Source: Pseudomonadota bacterium (GTDB lineage: Bacteria > Pseudomonadota > Alphaproteobacteria > UBA9655). Taken from it: a stretch of DNA of 8,564 bases. The DNA lies in NCBI GenBank assembly GCA_021809225.1, contig JAKBAL010000069.1:1-8564 (forward strand), given 5' to 3'. The position numbers and the translations under genes are program-made. The first letter of the stretch is position 1, and every line of letters starts with the position of its first letter. The notes beneath the pieces were generated by a model. The model worked only from the letters and a program-made list of their open reading frames with translations. It did not search any database and was not told the origin of the DNA. Shown here piece after piece: positions 1 to 7,091 of the stretch.

Positions 1-261
1 AAGGTAAGTAAAAAGGTAAAGGGGATCTGTTCCAATAAAGCCATAATTTGTAAGATTAAGTTTGATGATTAAAACACCATCATCGAGCCATTCAGTCAGG
101 GAACCATAAGGAGGAAGTCCTAATTTCAAATCGGAAAAACTAATTTTCAGAACAATTAAAAAAGGAATGAGAAAAAAGAGAATGAGCCATGTATAGGGAA
201 AGGAGGCTACCCAAAAAGGAGACGTAAAAGATTTCTGAAAGCGGTGCCAAATGTGTTTCAT
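1..261 (-). CDS. potH: PotH-like polyamine ABC transporter permease, N-terminal part (runs off the left edge)
   Basis: This is the first 87 codons of an inner-membrane permease, read from an ATG at 261-259; the rest lies outside the window. The translation has a basic cytoplasmic start (MKHIWHRFQK), then a hydrophobic helix at about residues 24-41 (WLILFFLIPFLIVLKISFS) typical of PotB/PotH proteins of spermidine/putrescine importers, then a periplasmic stretch (LGLPPYGSLTEWL). The family forms the channel with PotI and is driven by PotG. The ATG overlaps the TGA of the upstream ATPase gene as ATGA, and no clear Shine-Dalgarno precedes it, so translation is probably coupled. Family assignment rests on this N-terminal similarity and on gene order (binding protein, ATPase, permease), which matches potFGH. 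Confidence 0.85.
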   Translation of the reverse strand, partial: MKHIWHRFQKSFTSPFWVASFPYTWLILFFLIPFLIVLKISFSDLKLGLPPYGSLTEWLDDGVLIIKLNLTNYGFIGTDPLYLFTYL

Positions 262-1394
262 GTTGTTAGAACAATACTGTTTTCAGCTCGCCAAAAGAGA
301 TAAACCTCATCATCCCATGTGACAGGTCTTTCAGCAAGGCGAACAATATTAGGTTGGGTTGCAAGGACGATTTTACCGCTGCTAAGTTCAACGTGATAAA
401 TGGAAACATCTCCTAGGTAACCAATATCCTTTACAATTCCTTTCGTCGTATTGCGCTTTTGCTCAGGTTCAATGGTTGTAATCATAATTTTTTCAGGACG
501 GATAGCTACTTTTACTTGAGAGCCAAGGGGCGCATCCCCCGCATGGCTTACATAAAGTTCACAACTCGCTTCTTCAGATTCGACGAGAACATGATCTGTT
601 TCATCTTCAATCACACGGCCTTCAAACTTGTTCATAGATCCAATGAAATCAGCTACATATTCAGAATGAGGATATTCATACACTTCATTGGGTGTTCCAA
701 TTTGTCTTAAACGTCCGTGGTCCATAACCCCTAACCGAGAAGACATGGTCATTGCTTCTTCTTGATCGTGGGTGACCATAATGAAAGTAATTCCAACTTT
801 TTCTTGGATGCTAACCAGTTCAAACTGAGTTTGTTCTCTAAGTCTTTTGTCTAACGCTGCCAGAGGTTCATCTAAAAGTAGCAGCTTTGGTCTTTTGACT
901 AAGCTGCGAGCAAGAGCGACGCGCTGACGTTGCCCTCCAGAAAGCTGGTGAGGGTAGCGTTTCTCATATTTTTCCATTTGGACAAGCTTTAAAACGTCTT
1001 TACCGCGCTCTCTTATCTCAGCTTTAGCGAGGCGTTCTTGTTTAAGACCAAAAGAGATGTTTTGTTCGACCGTCATATGGGGAAAAAGAGCATAAGATTG
1101 AAACATCATATTGACGGGTCGATCATAAGCTGGCCGGCGCGTCATATCAACGCCATCTATGTAAATCTTGCCTTTACTAGGCATTTCAAATCCTGCGAGC
1201 ATACGTAAAAGTGTCGTTTTTCCACAGCCTGAAGGACCCAAAAGTGAAAAAAACTCCCCTTGAAAAATAGATAAAGTCACATCATCAACGGCAGGACTCC
1301 CATTGAAATCTTTTGAGACACCCTCCAAGTGAATGTAGGGTTTAGCTTTTACGTCTTGCCAAGGTTCTAGGTCAATTTTTTTAGATTTTTGCAC
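258..1394 (-). CDS. potG: PotG-like polyamine ABC transporter ATP-binding protein
   Basis: This is the cytoplasmic ATPase of a putrescine/spermidine importer, 378 residues, about the same length as E. coli PotG and similar along its whole length. Visible motifs: Walker A GPSGCGKT (53-60), Q-loop Q99 in MMFQSYALFPHMTVEQNI, signature LSGGQRQRVALARSL (151-165), Walker B LLLLDEP (171-177), D-loop ALD, and switch histidine H209 in VTHDQEEAMT. A C-terminal TOBE-type regulatory domain covers about 290-375 (VAIRPEKIM, YLGDVSIYHV). The start is GTG (1394-1392), with GAGGA seven nt upstream; an in-frame TGA directly upstream excludes a longer product, and the nearby ATG at 1401 is out of frame and stops after six codons. 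It lies 15 nt after the binding-protein gene and its stop overlaps the permease start. All catalytic residues are intact, so it should be functional. Confidence 0.95.
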   Translation of the reverse strand: MQKSKKIDLEPWQDVKAKPYIHLEGVSKDFNGSPAVDDVTLSIFQGEFFSLLGPSGCGKTTLLRMLAGFEMPSKGKIYIDGVDMTRRPAYDRPVNMMFQSYALFPHMTVEQNISFGLKQERLAKAEIRERGKDVLKLVQMEKYEKRYPHQLSGGQRQRVALARSLVKRPKLLLLDEPLAALDKRLREQTQFELVSIQEKVGITFIMVTHDQEEAMTMSSRLGVMDHGRLRQIGTPNEVYEYPHSEYVADFIGSMNKFEGRVIEDETDHVLVESEEASCELYVSHAGDAPLGSQVKVAIRPEKIMITTIEPEQKRNTTKGIVKDIGYLGDVSIYHVELSSGKIVLATQPNIVRLAERPVTWDDEVYLFWRAENSIVLTT

Positions 1395-1409
1395 TCGTCA
1401 TTCCTCGTT

Positions 1410-2558
1410 TCAGCGACCAATTTTCACACGAGTCCATTCGCGTAAACGTAAACGCTCATATCTTGGAGTATGAATTTTGTCTATGTATAATTTTTCTAAA
1501 GTTTCTTTTGAAGGATAAATAAGGGGATTTGTTCTAATTATTTCTTTCGTAAAAGCAAAAGAAGCAGGGATGCTATTGGCAGTCTCAAAGGCATTGGTGA
1601 TTTGCGCAATAATATCTGGACGTAACAGAAAATTAATAAAGCTATTGGCTTCGTTGACATGAACGGCATCTATAGGAATGGCAAGAGCATCAATCCATAA
1701 AGCGGTTCCTTCTTCTGGAATAATATAGTCTATTTCGATGCCACTTTCTTTACCTATTTGTTGAGCTAAAAGTAGCTCGCCCGAGTATCCTTCAACAATA
1801 CAATATCCCCCAGAGAGGATATCTCCTTCAGAGGGAATAGCTTGAAATTTTTTAATGAGAGGTTTTACCGTTGTAAGAGTTTGGCTGGCTTGTTGTAAAT
1901 CTACCAGGCTGTCAGAATTAGGATCTTTCTTTAAATATTTTAAGACCGCAGGAAAGACATCGACTGGCGAATCAAGCAACATTACACCACAGTCAGCAAA
2001 ATGGGCAACGACTGCAGGATCAAAAAGCATGGCAAGACTTTGAGTGGGAGCTTGAGGAAAACGTTCTAAAATCATTTTTTTGTTGATAGCAAATCCAGTT
2101 GTTCCCCAGATCAAGGGAATGGCAAATTGGTTGCTTGGGTCAATTTCTGCCATTCTTTTTAACAGATCAATATCCAAGTTGGCTTTATTTGGAATCAGGG
2201 AAGACTGTAAGGGTTGATAGATATGAGCTTCAAGTTGACGGGCAAAGTAAGGCCAAACAGTGACAAGAACAAGATCATATCCCGAATGACCAGCAAATAG
2301 CTTTGTTTCCATGACTTCTGCACTGTCATATACATCGTAATTCACCTTAATATCTGTTTCTTTTTCAAATTGATGTATGATTTCAGGTGTTAAAACGTAA
2401 GCCCAACTATAAATATTCACGATGCGTGGAGTTTTGGCGTGAAGAAGGGGACAAAGCAGGAGAGAACACAACCAAACGATAAGGAACCAAAAAGTCCAGG
2501 ACGCCCTAGTGTTTTGCGTTAATGGGGTTGTGTTAATGATATAGGCTCCTTCATTCAC
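1410..2558 (-). CDS. potF: PotF-like periplasmic polyamine-binding protein
   Basis: This is an extracytoplasmic solute receptor for a PotFGHI-type importer, 382 codons from the GTG at 2558-2556. A long N-terminal region carries a hydrophobic core (about residues 21-39, WTFWFLIVWLCSLLLCPLL) and a likely signal-peptidase site after LLHA. The mature part matches PotF throughout: IVNIYSWAYVL, FEKETDIKVNYDVYDSAEVMETKL, FAIPLIWGTTG, ECG-type segment DCGVMLLDSP, FINFLLRPDIIA, and the C-terminal WTRVK. Several positions that contact putrescine in E. coli PotF differ: the SD after the ligand-stacking Trp is A-Y (W52-A-Y54), and the W..D pair near 244/247 is Y258..E261, while the Asp near 278 is kept (D290). 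Ligand preference may therefore differ from putrescine. The GTG directly abuts the upstream TAG and has no clear Shine-Dalgarno; a strong AAGGAG lies inside the reading frame (2551-2546), so the true start is uncertain. Confidence 0.9.
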   Translation of the reverse strand: MNEGAYIINTTPLTQNTRASWTFWFLIVWLCSLLLCPLLHAKTPRIVNIYSWAYVLTPEIIHQFEKETDIKVNYDVYDSAEVMETKLFAGHSGYDLVLVTVWPYFARQLEAHIYQPLQSSLIPNKANLDIDLLKRMAEIDPSNQFAIPLIWGTTGFAINKKMILERFPQAPTQSLAMLFDPAVVAHFADCGVMLLDSPVDVFPAVLKYLKKDPNSDSLVDLQQASQTLTTVKPLIKKFQAIPSEGDILSGGYCIVEGYSGELLLAQQIGKESGIEIDYIIPEEGTALWIDALAIPIDAVHVNEANSFINFLLRPDIIAQITNAFETANSIPASFAFTKEIIRTNPLIYPSKETLEKLYIDKIHTPRYERLRLREWTRVKIGR

Positions 2559-3581
2559 CTAATGTTGCCCACTTTCAGGGAATAGGGTAGTGAAATGCGT
2601 TGGTTGAAGAAAGCCCGCAGTTTTTCCTCTATGAGTGAGAATAGGAAAACGGGGTTCTAGTTTTTCGTAAAGATCCTCATCTAAACAGCCTAAAGAGCGT
2701 AGAATAGCTAAGAAAGCAACTCTGGCAGCTTTATCATCTCCATCATCAATTTTCAAGGCAATACCAAAGCCTAAAGAAGGAACGATACCCACGACAACAC
2801 CGCCTGCTCCTACCTTACTCAAAATTTGACCATGAGATGCCTGAATCAGCTTTGTATCAAAACCATCGCTTCCAGCAATCATTTCAGGATAAGCTTGAAT
2901 CGCAGAAATAATGTGCTTTATGGCCTTTTGACGTGGATAATGGAGATGCGAAGGGTCAGCAATGCGTGCCATTGCAAGGGCAATATTGTAAAGAGGGAAA
3001 GCAAAGACAGGAATTCCGCACCCGTCTATTCCAAATGATGCGTGAGAAAGGTCTACGTCTGTCATTTCACTTAAAGCTTGTTCGACACGTCGCTGTACAG
3101 GGTGTTCTCTTGCAGTATACCCTTCAAGGTGTTCATTTCTGTAAAGGGCTGTTGTTAAAAAACCTAAGTGCTTTCCAGAGCAAGCATTATGTAAAACAGA
3201 AGCTTTTTTTAGGAGAGATTGAACTTTTTTTGCAGATAAGGTGTAAAGAGGAACATGGGCACCACATTCTAGAATTCGCTCATCTTTCCCTAATTTGTTA
3301 AGCCACGTTTCAAGTGCGTTGATGTGCATCTCTTCTCCATAATGGGAGGCACAGGCGAGAGCAACATCTTGAGCGGTAAGGTGGAAAGCCTCTTCAGCTC
3401 CACTTTCAATAAGAGGGAGCGCTTGAATAAGTTTAAGAGCTGATCTTCCCATAACAAGCTCATGAATATTCCCCCAACTGCGAATGACATGTCCTAATGA
3501 ATTAAGAACGGCAGCGGCTCCTCTATGTTTTGATTCTTGGTAACGTCCGCGCGTCGCTTCAGCCATAATGGGATTGGGCAT
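2559..3581 (-). CDS. L-asparaginase, Rhizobium etli/thermolabile type (PF06089 family)
   Basis: This 340-residue protein belongs to the asparaginase family of Rhizobium etli ReAV/AnsA, which hydrolyses L-asparagine to aspartate and ammonia and is unrelated in fold to E. coli AnsA/AnsB. Diagnostic motifs are all present: TRGRYQESKHRG near the N-terminus (10-21), the nucleophile motif R46-S47-A-L-K50 (SxxK), HNACSGKHLG (131-140), DGCGIP (186-191), and the glycine-rich segment SKVGAGGVVVGIVP. The residues equivalent to the ReAV zinc ligands (Cys, Lys, Cys) appear to be C134, K137 and C188. There is no signal peptide, so it should be cytoplasmic. The ATG follows the HPr stop by three nt and has GGAGAG six nt upstream. 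Its stop abuts the potF start. Placement between HPr and a polyamine transporter suggests co-expression with nitrogen uptake and PTS signalling. I leave the symbol blank because ansA is used for two unrelated families. Confidence 0.9.
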   Translation of the reverse strand: MPNPIMAEATRGRYQESKHRGAAAVLNSLGHVIRSWGNIHELVMGRSALKLIQALPLIESGAEEAFHLTAQDVALACASHYGEEMHINALETWLNKLGKDERILECGAHVPLYTLSAKKVQSLLKKASVLHNACSGKHLGFLTTALYRNEHLEGYTAREHPVQRRVEQALSEMTDVDLSHASFGIDGCGIPVFAFPLYNIALAMARIADPSHLHYPRQKAIKHIISAIQAYPEMIAGSDGFDTKLIQASHGQILSKVGAGGVVVGIVPSLGFGIALKIDDGDDKAARVAFLAILRSLGCLDEDLYEKLEPRFPILTHRGKTAGFLQPTHFTTLFPESGQH

Positions 3582-3584
3582 TGA

Positions 3585-3857
3585 TCACTCTCCAAATTTA
3601 TTATCAATCAAGTGGACTAATGAAGCTACAGCTTGATCAGCATCAATACCTTCTCCTTCGACTACTACAATAGATCCTTGTCCTGCTCCTAACATTAAAA
3701 GTCCCATTATAGATTGTGCGGATACACGTAAACCCTGATGACAGATGTAGGTTGTTGCACGAAAGGATTCGGCAAGATTCACAACTTGCGCTGAAGCCCG
3801 GGCATGAAGCCCTTTGCAATTTTGAATGATGGTTTCTTGCTTAATTACTTTGTGCAT
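3585..3857 (-). CDS. ptsH: HPr phosphocarrier protein
   Basis: This 90-residue HPr-family protein transfers phosphate from Enzyme I to EIIA proteins. The active-site histidine is H18 in NCKGLHARAS. The regulatory-serine region reads VSAQSIMGLLMLGAGQGS, with S49 in the position phosphorylated by HPr kinase in organisms that have one; the SIMGLLMLGA form is like alphaproteobacterial HPr/NPr. The ATG lies inside the 3' end of the EIIA gene (17-nt overlap), and only a weak purine stretch (GAAAGAA) precedes it, so coupling to EIIA translation is likely. Neither Enzyme I nor HPr kinase is in the window. With no sugar permease nearby, a regulatory role (nitrogen-related PTS type) is more likely than sugar uptake. 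Confidence 0.95.
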   Translation of the reverse strand: MHKVIKQETIIQNCKGLHARASAQVVNLAESFRATTYICHQGLRVSAQSIMGLLMLGAGQGSIVVVEGEGIDADQAVASLVHLIDNKFGE

Positions 3858-4257
3858 TAGGTTCTTTCAAAACATGAGAAGCGGCATGAATATATTTGCG
3901 CCCAGCTTCTTGGGCCAAAAGAACAGCTTCACGAAGTGCCTTCGTTTTACGAACACTGGCAAGCTTAATCAAAAGAGGAAGGTTCATCCCAGATACGATC
4001 TCCACGTTCCTGCCTTCGAGTAAGGAATGAGCTAAATTTGAGGGAGTTCCTCCAAACATATCAGTTAAAATGACGACCCCATGACCTTTTTCAACAGTTT
4101 GTACAGCTTCCAAAATTTCTTTACGTTTAGCTTCGATATCATCGTGAGGAAATAAACTAATGGTTGCAAAAGCGCTTTGTTCACCAACAATATGCTCAAG
4201 GGCTTTTGCAAACTCTTCAGCTAGATTTCCGTGGCTCACAAGAACAATTCCAATCAT
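3841..4257 (-). CDS. manX: PTS EIIA component, mannose family (regulatory EIIA-Man-like)
   Basis: This is a single-domain EIIA of the mannose/fructose/sorbose family, 138 residues from the chosen start. It accepts phosphate from HPr on a histidine: H9 in MIGIVLVSHGNLAEEF. Other family hallmarks are GVVILTDMFGGTPSNLA (about 60-76, the DMFGGTPSN loop) and SGMNLPLL (89-96). The frame stays open to an ATG at 4323, but that would add 22 charged residues (VTNDKKTGKIRAQRF...) and a 70-nt overlap with rapZ. The ATG at 4257-4255 gives the normal family N-terminus and an ATGA overlap with the rapZ stop, so I prefer it. No IIB, IIC or IID domain is fused or adjacent, which fits the stand-alone EIIA of alphaproteobacteria that works in regulation with HPr, not in transport. 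Confidence 0.93.
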   Translation of the reverse strand: MIGIVLVSHGNLAEEFAKALEHIVGEQSAFATISLFPHDDIEAKRKEILEAVQTVEKGHGVVILTDMFGGTPSNLAHSLLEGRNVEIVSGMNLPLLIKLASVRKTKALREAVLLAQEAGRKYIHAASHVLKEPNAQSN

Positions 4258-5144
4258 CTTACTTTGCTCTTTTTTAAATCTCTGTGCTCTAATTTTACCC
4301 GTTTTTTTGTCGTTTGTAACCATTCTTTAAGCACACTAGCAATAAAAACAGAACGATGCTGTCCTCCGGTACAACCGATAGCAAGGGTTAAATAGCCTCT
4401 TCCCTCTTCTTCAAAGCGAGGAAGAGAGAGGGATAATAGAGATTTGAGAGACTCTAAAAGAGAAGGAAATAGGGGATCTTTCTGGATATAGTCTGCTACT
4501 TTTGAATCTTCTCCCGATAAAGCCCATAAGTCTTCTATATGAAATGGATTTTTTAGCAGACGTGTATCAAAAACCATATCTGCTTCTCGAGGTAAGCCAA
4601 GGCGAAAAGAAAAGGATATAATGAAAATACTGAGGGAAGGTGCTTTTTTAGGTAAGAAAAAACCTCGGAGTTGTCTCTTAAAATCTGAAGGGATAAGTAG
4701 GCTTGTGTCCATAACAAAATCTGCATGTGCTCTAAGACCAGACACTAATTCGCGTTCAAGGCAAATGCCGTCGATCACGCGGCGATCTCGGGCCAAAGGA
4801 TGAAACCGTCTGGTTTCATTATAACGGCGAACCAGAATATCATCGTCGCAGTCAAAATAAAGAAGTTTAGTGTTAAGAAGAGGGTCTTGAATAAGCTTAG
4901 AGAACTGTTGCAAGAATTGTTCCGAAGAAAAATCTCTGGTTCGTACATCAACAGAAACAGCTAAAGGTTGAGATACTTGATGCCGTGCAAGTGCTACGGG
5001 CTCTAGAAAAACAAGAGGAAGATTATCAATTGTCTCATAGCCCATGTCTTCTAATGTTTTTAGGGCGAGAGAACGACCTGAGCCTGACATTCCTGTGATA
5101 AGGAGAATGGGTTTTTTTGAAGTATTAGTTTTTAAAAAATCCAT
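4254..5144 (-). CDS. rapZ: RapZ/YvcJ-family nucleotide-binding protein (RNase adapter homologue)
   Basis: This is a 296-residue member of the RapZ (YhbJ/YvcJ) family. In E. coli RapZ binds glucosamine-6-phosphate and guides RNase E to the small RNA GlmZ; in alphaproteobacteria the family usually sits with PTS genes and its target is less clear. Visible signatures: P-loop GMSGSGRS (18-25), ETIDNLPL (37-44), YFDCDDDILVRRYNETRRFHPL (96-117, the paired arginines and TRR-HPL being conserved), MVFDTRLLKNPF (190-201), and the C-terminal GCTGGQHRSV (257-266) followed by a basic tail (HRDLKKSK). The ATG at 5144 has only a weak AGG upstream. A 37-nt gap separates it from the binding-protein gene. Its stop overlaps the EIIA start as ATGA. 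Length and motifs are complete. Confidence 0.95.
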   Translation of the reverse strand: MDFLKTNTSKKPILLITGMSGSGRSLALKTLEDMGYETIDNLPLVFLEPVALARHQVSQPLAVSVDVRTRDFSSEQFLQQFSKLIQDPLLNTKLLYFDCDDDILVRRYNETRRFHPLARDRRVIDGICLERELVSGLRAHADFVMDTSLLIPSDFKRQLRGFFLPKKAPSLSIFIISFSFRLGLPREADMVFDTRLLKNPFHIEDLWALSGEDSKVADYIQKDPLFPSLLESLKSLLSLSLPRFEEEGRGYLTLAIGCTGGQHRSVFIASVLKEWLQTTKKRVKLEHRDLKKSKVR

Positions 5145-5181
5145 TTCTATACCTGTGTATTAAGAATAAGATAGCATTTTT

Positions 5182-6123
5182 CTATAATACAAGATCTGCC
5201 TTTTTTTGAAGATTTTTAGGGACGTGGAGACCCATTTTCTCGGCAGCTCTAAGATTGATATGAAAAACTAATTCTTGAGAATTTTGAATAGGAATCTCTT
5301 CAAGAGAAGTTCCTTCTAGGATTTGACTCACCATTTTAGCTAAAGTAAAACCTGATTCACGCCAATTCACGCCATAGGCAGCAACGGCACCTCGTCGAAC
5401 AATATCTATATCGCTACCAAAGATAGGAATTTTATTGTGAATGCCAATTTTAATAATAGATTCTAAGGCTGATATCACAGTGTTATCCGTTGGAAGAAGG
5501 ATCGCATTAACTTTGCCGACGAGTGTTTTCGTAGCCGTTGAAACTTCGCTGCTCTTAGAAACGGTAACCTCCACAATTTTGATATCTTGCAGTTCTGCAA
5601 TGTTTTTTATGTCTTGGACTTGTTTTTGTGAATTAGCTTCTCCTGAGTTAAAAATCACACCAATTGTTTTAACATCGGGAATAAAAGATTTGATAAGATC
5701 AATTTGTTGTTGAGGAGGAACAAAGTCCGTAAGACCCGTCACATTCTTATGCCCTGAAAGCTTTGCTGCAACAGGATCTGAGACAGCCCCAAAGACGATA
5801 GGAATAACGGTTGTAGCCGCTGCTGCAGCTTGTGTCATGGGAGTTGAAAATGTTACAATAACATTGGGGTTAAGGCTGGTAAGCTTATGGGCAATTTGTA
5901 CGGCTGTTGTTGGACTGCCTTGTGCATTTTCATAGGTCCATATCAAATTTTTTCCCTCCACAAATCCTTTTTCCTCTAAGCCCCTCTTGAGACTTTCTCG
6001 AAGCATGTCGAGAGCAGGATGTTCTACGATTTGACCCACAGCTACGTGCAATTGCTCTTGGGCGAAGGTCTCGCTTTTCCATCCGAAAAAGACAATTAAA
6101 AACCAATAAAAGAAAAATCTCAT
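5182..6123 (-). CDS. TrpX-family ABC transporter substrate-binding protein (second copy)
   Basis: This is a 313-residue periplasmic binding protein of the 'ABC transporter substrate-binding protein' family PF04392, which includes the tryptophan-binding TrpX of Streptococcus. A short hydrophobic signal peptide (about residues 3-19) ends at a probable cleavage site after TFA-21. The mature domain shows the family pattern: VGQIVEHPALD (29-39), YENAQGSPTTAVQIAHKL (64-81), FSTPMTQAAAA (92-102), GAVSDPVAAKL (112-122), PDVKTIGVIFNSGEANS (149-165), TDNTVISALES (212-222). It closely resembles the preceding gene and is probably a tandem paralogue. Its ATG overlaps that gene's TGA (ATGA, 6123-6120). The gene downstream is rapZ, so its permease and ATPase must be elsewhere or absent. 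An aromatic amino acid is the likely ligand class by homology; the exact ligand is not visible. Confidence 0.88.
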   Translation of the reverse strand: MRFFFYWFLIVFFGWKSETFAQEQLHVAVGQIVEHPALDMLRESLKRGLEEKGFVEGKNLIWTYENAQGSPTTAVQIAHKLTSLNPNVIVTFSTPMTQAAAAATTVIPIVFGAVSDPVAAKLSGHKNVTGLTDFVPPQQQIDLIKSFIPDVKTIGVIFNSGEANSQKQVQDIKNIAELQDIKIVEVTVSKSSEVSTATKTLVGKVNAILLPTDNTVISALESIIKIGIHNKIPIFGSDIDIVRRGAVAAYGVNWRESGFTLAKMVSQILEGTSLEEIPIQNSQELVFHINLRAAEKMGLHVPKNLQKKADLVL

Positions 6124-7091
6124 TTGGCTATTCCTTCTGTAGATAAATGGAGGGAAGGGCAGGTGACTTTCAATTTTTCTGCAGTATAGGGATTAATCGA
6201 CATTTTAAGACTGTTCGCTTTTTCGACAGGAATTTCTGATGGTTTTTTTCCTTTAAGCACGTCTGCAACCATTTCACCGATCTGTTGGCCCATTTGCTTT
6301 TGATCATACGCATAAGCTGCTAAGGCTCCTCGGTTGACAGATTCAGGGTCGCTAACGAAAAGAGGCTTTTTAGCGTCTAAACATGCTTTGATTAACGCCT
6401 CGAGCCCTGAAACAACTGTGTTGTCATTTCCTATAAAGATTGCGTCTACTTTATCCACTAGGCTATGCGCCGCTGCTTGGACATCTGCTGATTTAGGTGC
6501 AGCTGCAACGATGATTTCGATATTCTTTTCTTGGGCTAAAGTTTTAAGTTTTTCAAGGAAAGAGACATTGTTCACTTCACCTGGATTATACACAACCCCA
6601 AGAGTTTTAAGGTTAGGGATGCAGTTGGTGATAAAATCTAATTGTTCTTGAAGGGGAGGCGTATCAGCCACACCTGTTACATTACCGGCTGGGTGGTCTA
6701 AGGAAGAGACAAGTTTTGCTGCCAAAGGATCACTGATTGCGGCAAAAACGATGGGTGTTTTTTTGATTTGTTGAACAATAGGTTGGGCTGAAGGTGTTGA
6801 AATAGGGACAATTGCATCAAGAGGAAGACCTGCTAATTTTTGAGCAATTTGGACAGCTGTAGCGGGGTTTCCTTGAGCATTTTCAAAGATAACGGTTAGG
6901 TTTTCTCCTTGTATAAATCCTTTTGCTGCCAGACCTTCTAAAATTCCTTCTCGAATGGTGTTTAATGAGGGATGATCTACAATTTGAGTAATTCCAATCG
7001 TTTTGTGAGCGTAAAGAGCTGTAGAACAAAAAAAGTGAAGGAAAAAGGCGGTAATTTTAAGACGTTTTTTTAAGGTATTTAAATGTGTCAT
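6120..7091 (-). CDS. TrpX-family ABC transporter substrate-binding protein (first copy)
   Basis: This is a 323-residue periplasmic binding protein of PF04392 (TrpX-like). A basic N-region (KKRLK), a hydrophobic core and a probable signal-peptidase I site after STALYA-28 are visible. C22 does not sit in a good lipobox, so I do not call it a lipoprotein. Family motifs: GITQIVDHPSLN (33-44), FENAQGNPATAVQIAQKL (69-86), ISTPSAQ (97-103), AAISDPLAAKLV (117-128), GNVTGVADTPP (136-146), NLKTLGVVYNPGEVNN (160-175), GNDNTVVSGLEALI (221-234). The ATG at 7091 has a modest GAGAG six nt upstream; the frame is open further upstream but has no ATG, GTG or TTG there. A Trp/Tyr-rich short ORF with a much better ribosome binding site overlaps its start, which may control its translation. 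Tryptophan or another aromatic compound is the suspected ligand. Confidence 0.9.
   Translation of the reverse strand: MTHLNTLKKRLKITAFFLHFFCSTALYAHKTIGITQIVDHPSLNTIREGILEGLAAKGFIQGENLTVIFENAQGNPATAVQIAQKLAGLPLDAIVPISTPSAQPIVQQIKKTPIVFAAISDPLAAKLVSSLDHPAGNVTGVADTPPLQEQLDFITNCIPNLKTLGVVYNPGEVNNVSFLEKLKTLAQEKNIEIIVAAAPKSADVQAAAHSLVDKVDAIFIGNDNTVVSGLEALIKACLDAKKPLFVSDPESVNRGALAAYAYDQKQMGQQIGEMVADVLKGKKPSEIPVEKANSLKMSINPYTAEKLKVTCPSLHLSTEGIAK

Noticed and set aside
459..710. Plus-strand open frames opposite the real genes (also at 1855, 2826, 2933, 3826, 4621, 5441, 6334 and 7815)
   Set aside because: They lie antisense inside well-supported genes, lack family similarity that I can see and have no convincing ribosome binding sites.
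3290..3490. Minus-strand 66-codon frame inside the asparaginase gene
   Set aside because: It is an out-of-frame shadow of the asparaginase coding sequence with no recognisable features.
4258..4323. Longer EIIA start at ATG 4323 (22 extra residues)
   Set aside because: It would overlap rapZ by 70 nt and add a charged extension absent from the family; the ATG at 4257 gives the standard MIGIVLVSHG start with an ATGA overlap.
5145..5192. Promoter between the second TrpX-like gene and rapZ (TTGTAT 17 nt TTATTC)
   Set aside because: The -10 match is poor and the gap is only 37 nt; it cannot be distinguished from chance in AT-rich DNA.
7022..7030. Possible lipoprotein cysteine (C22) in the first TrpX-like protein
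   Set aside because: The residues before it (HFF) do not make a lipobox; cleavage after ALYA is more plausible.
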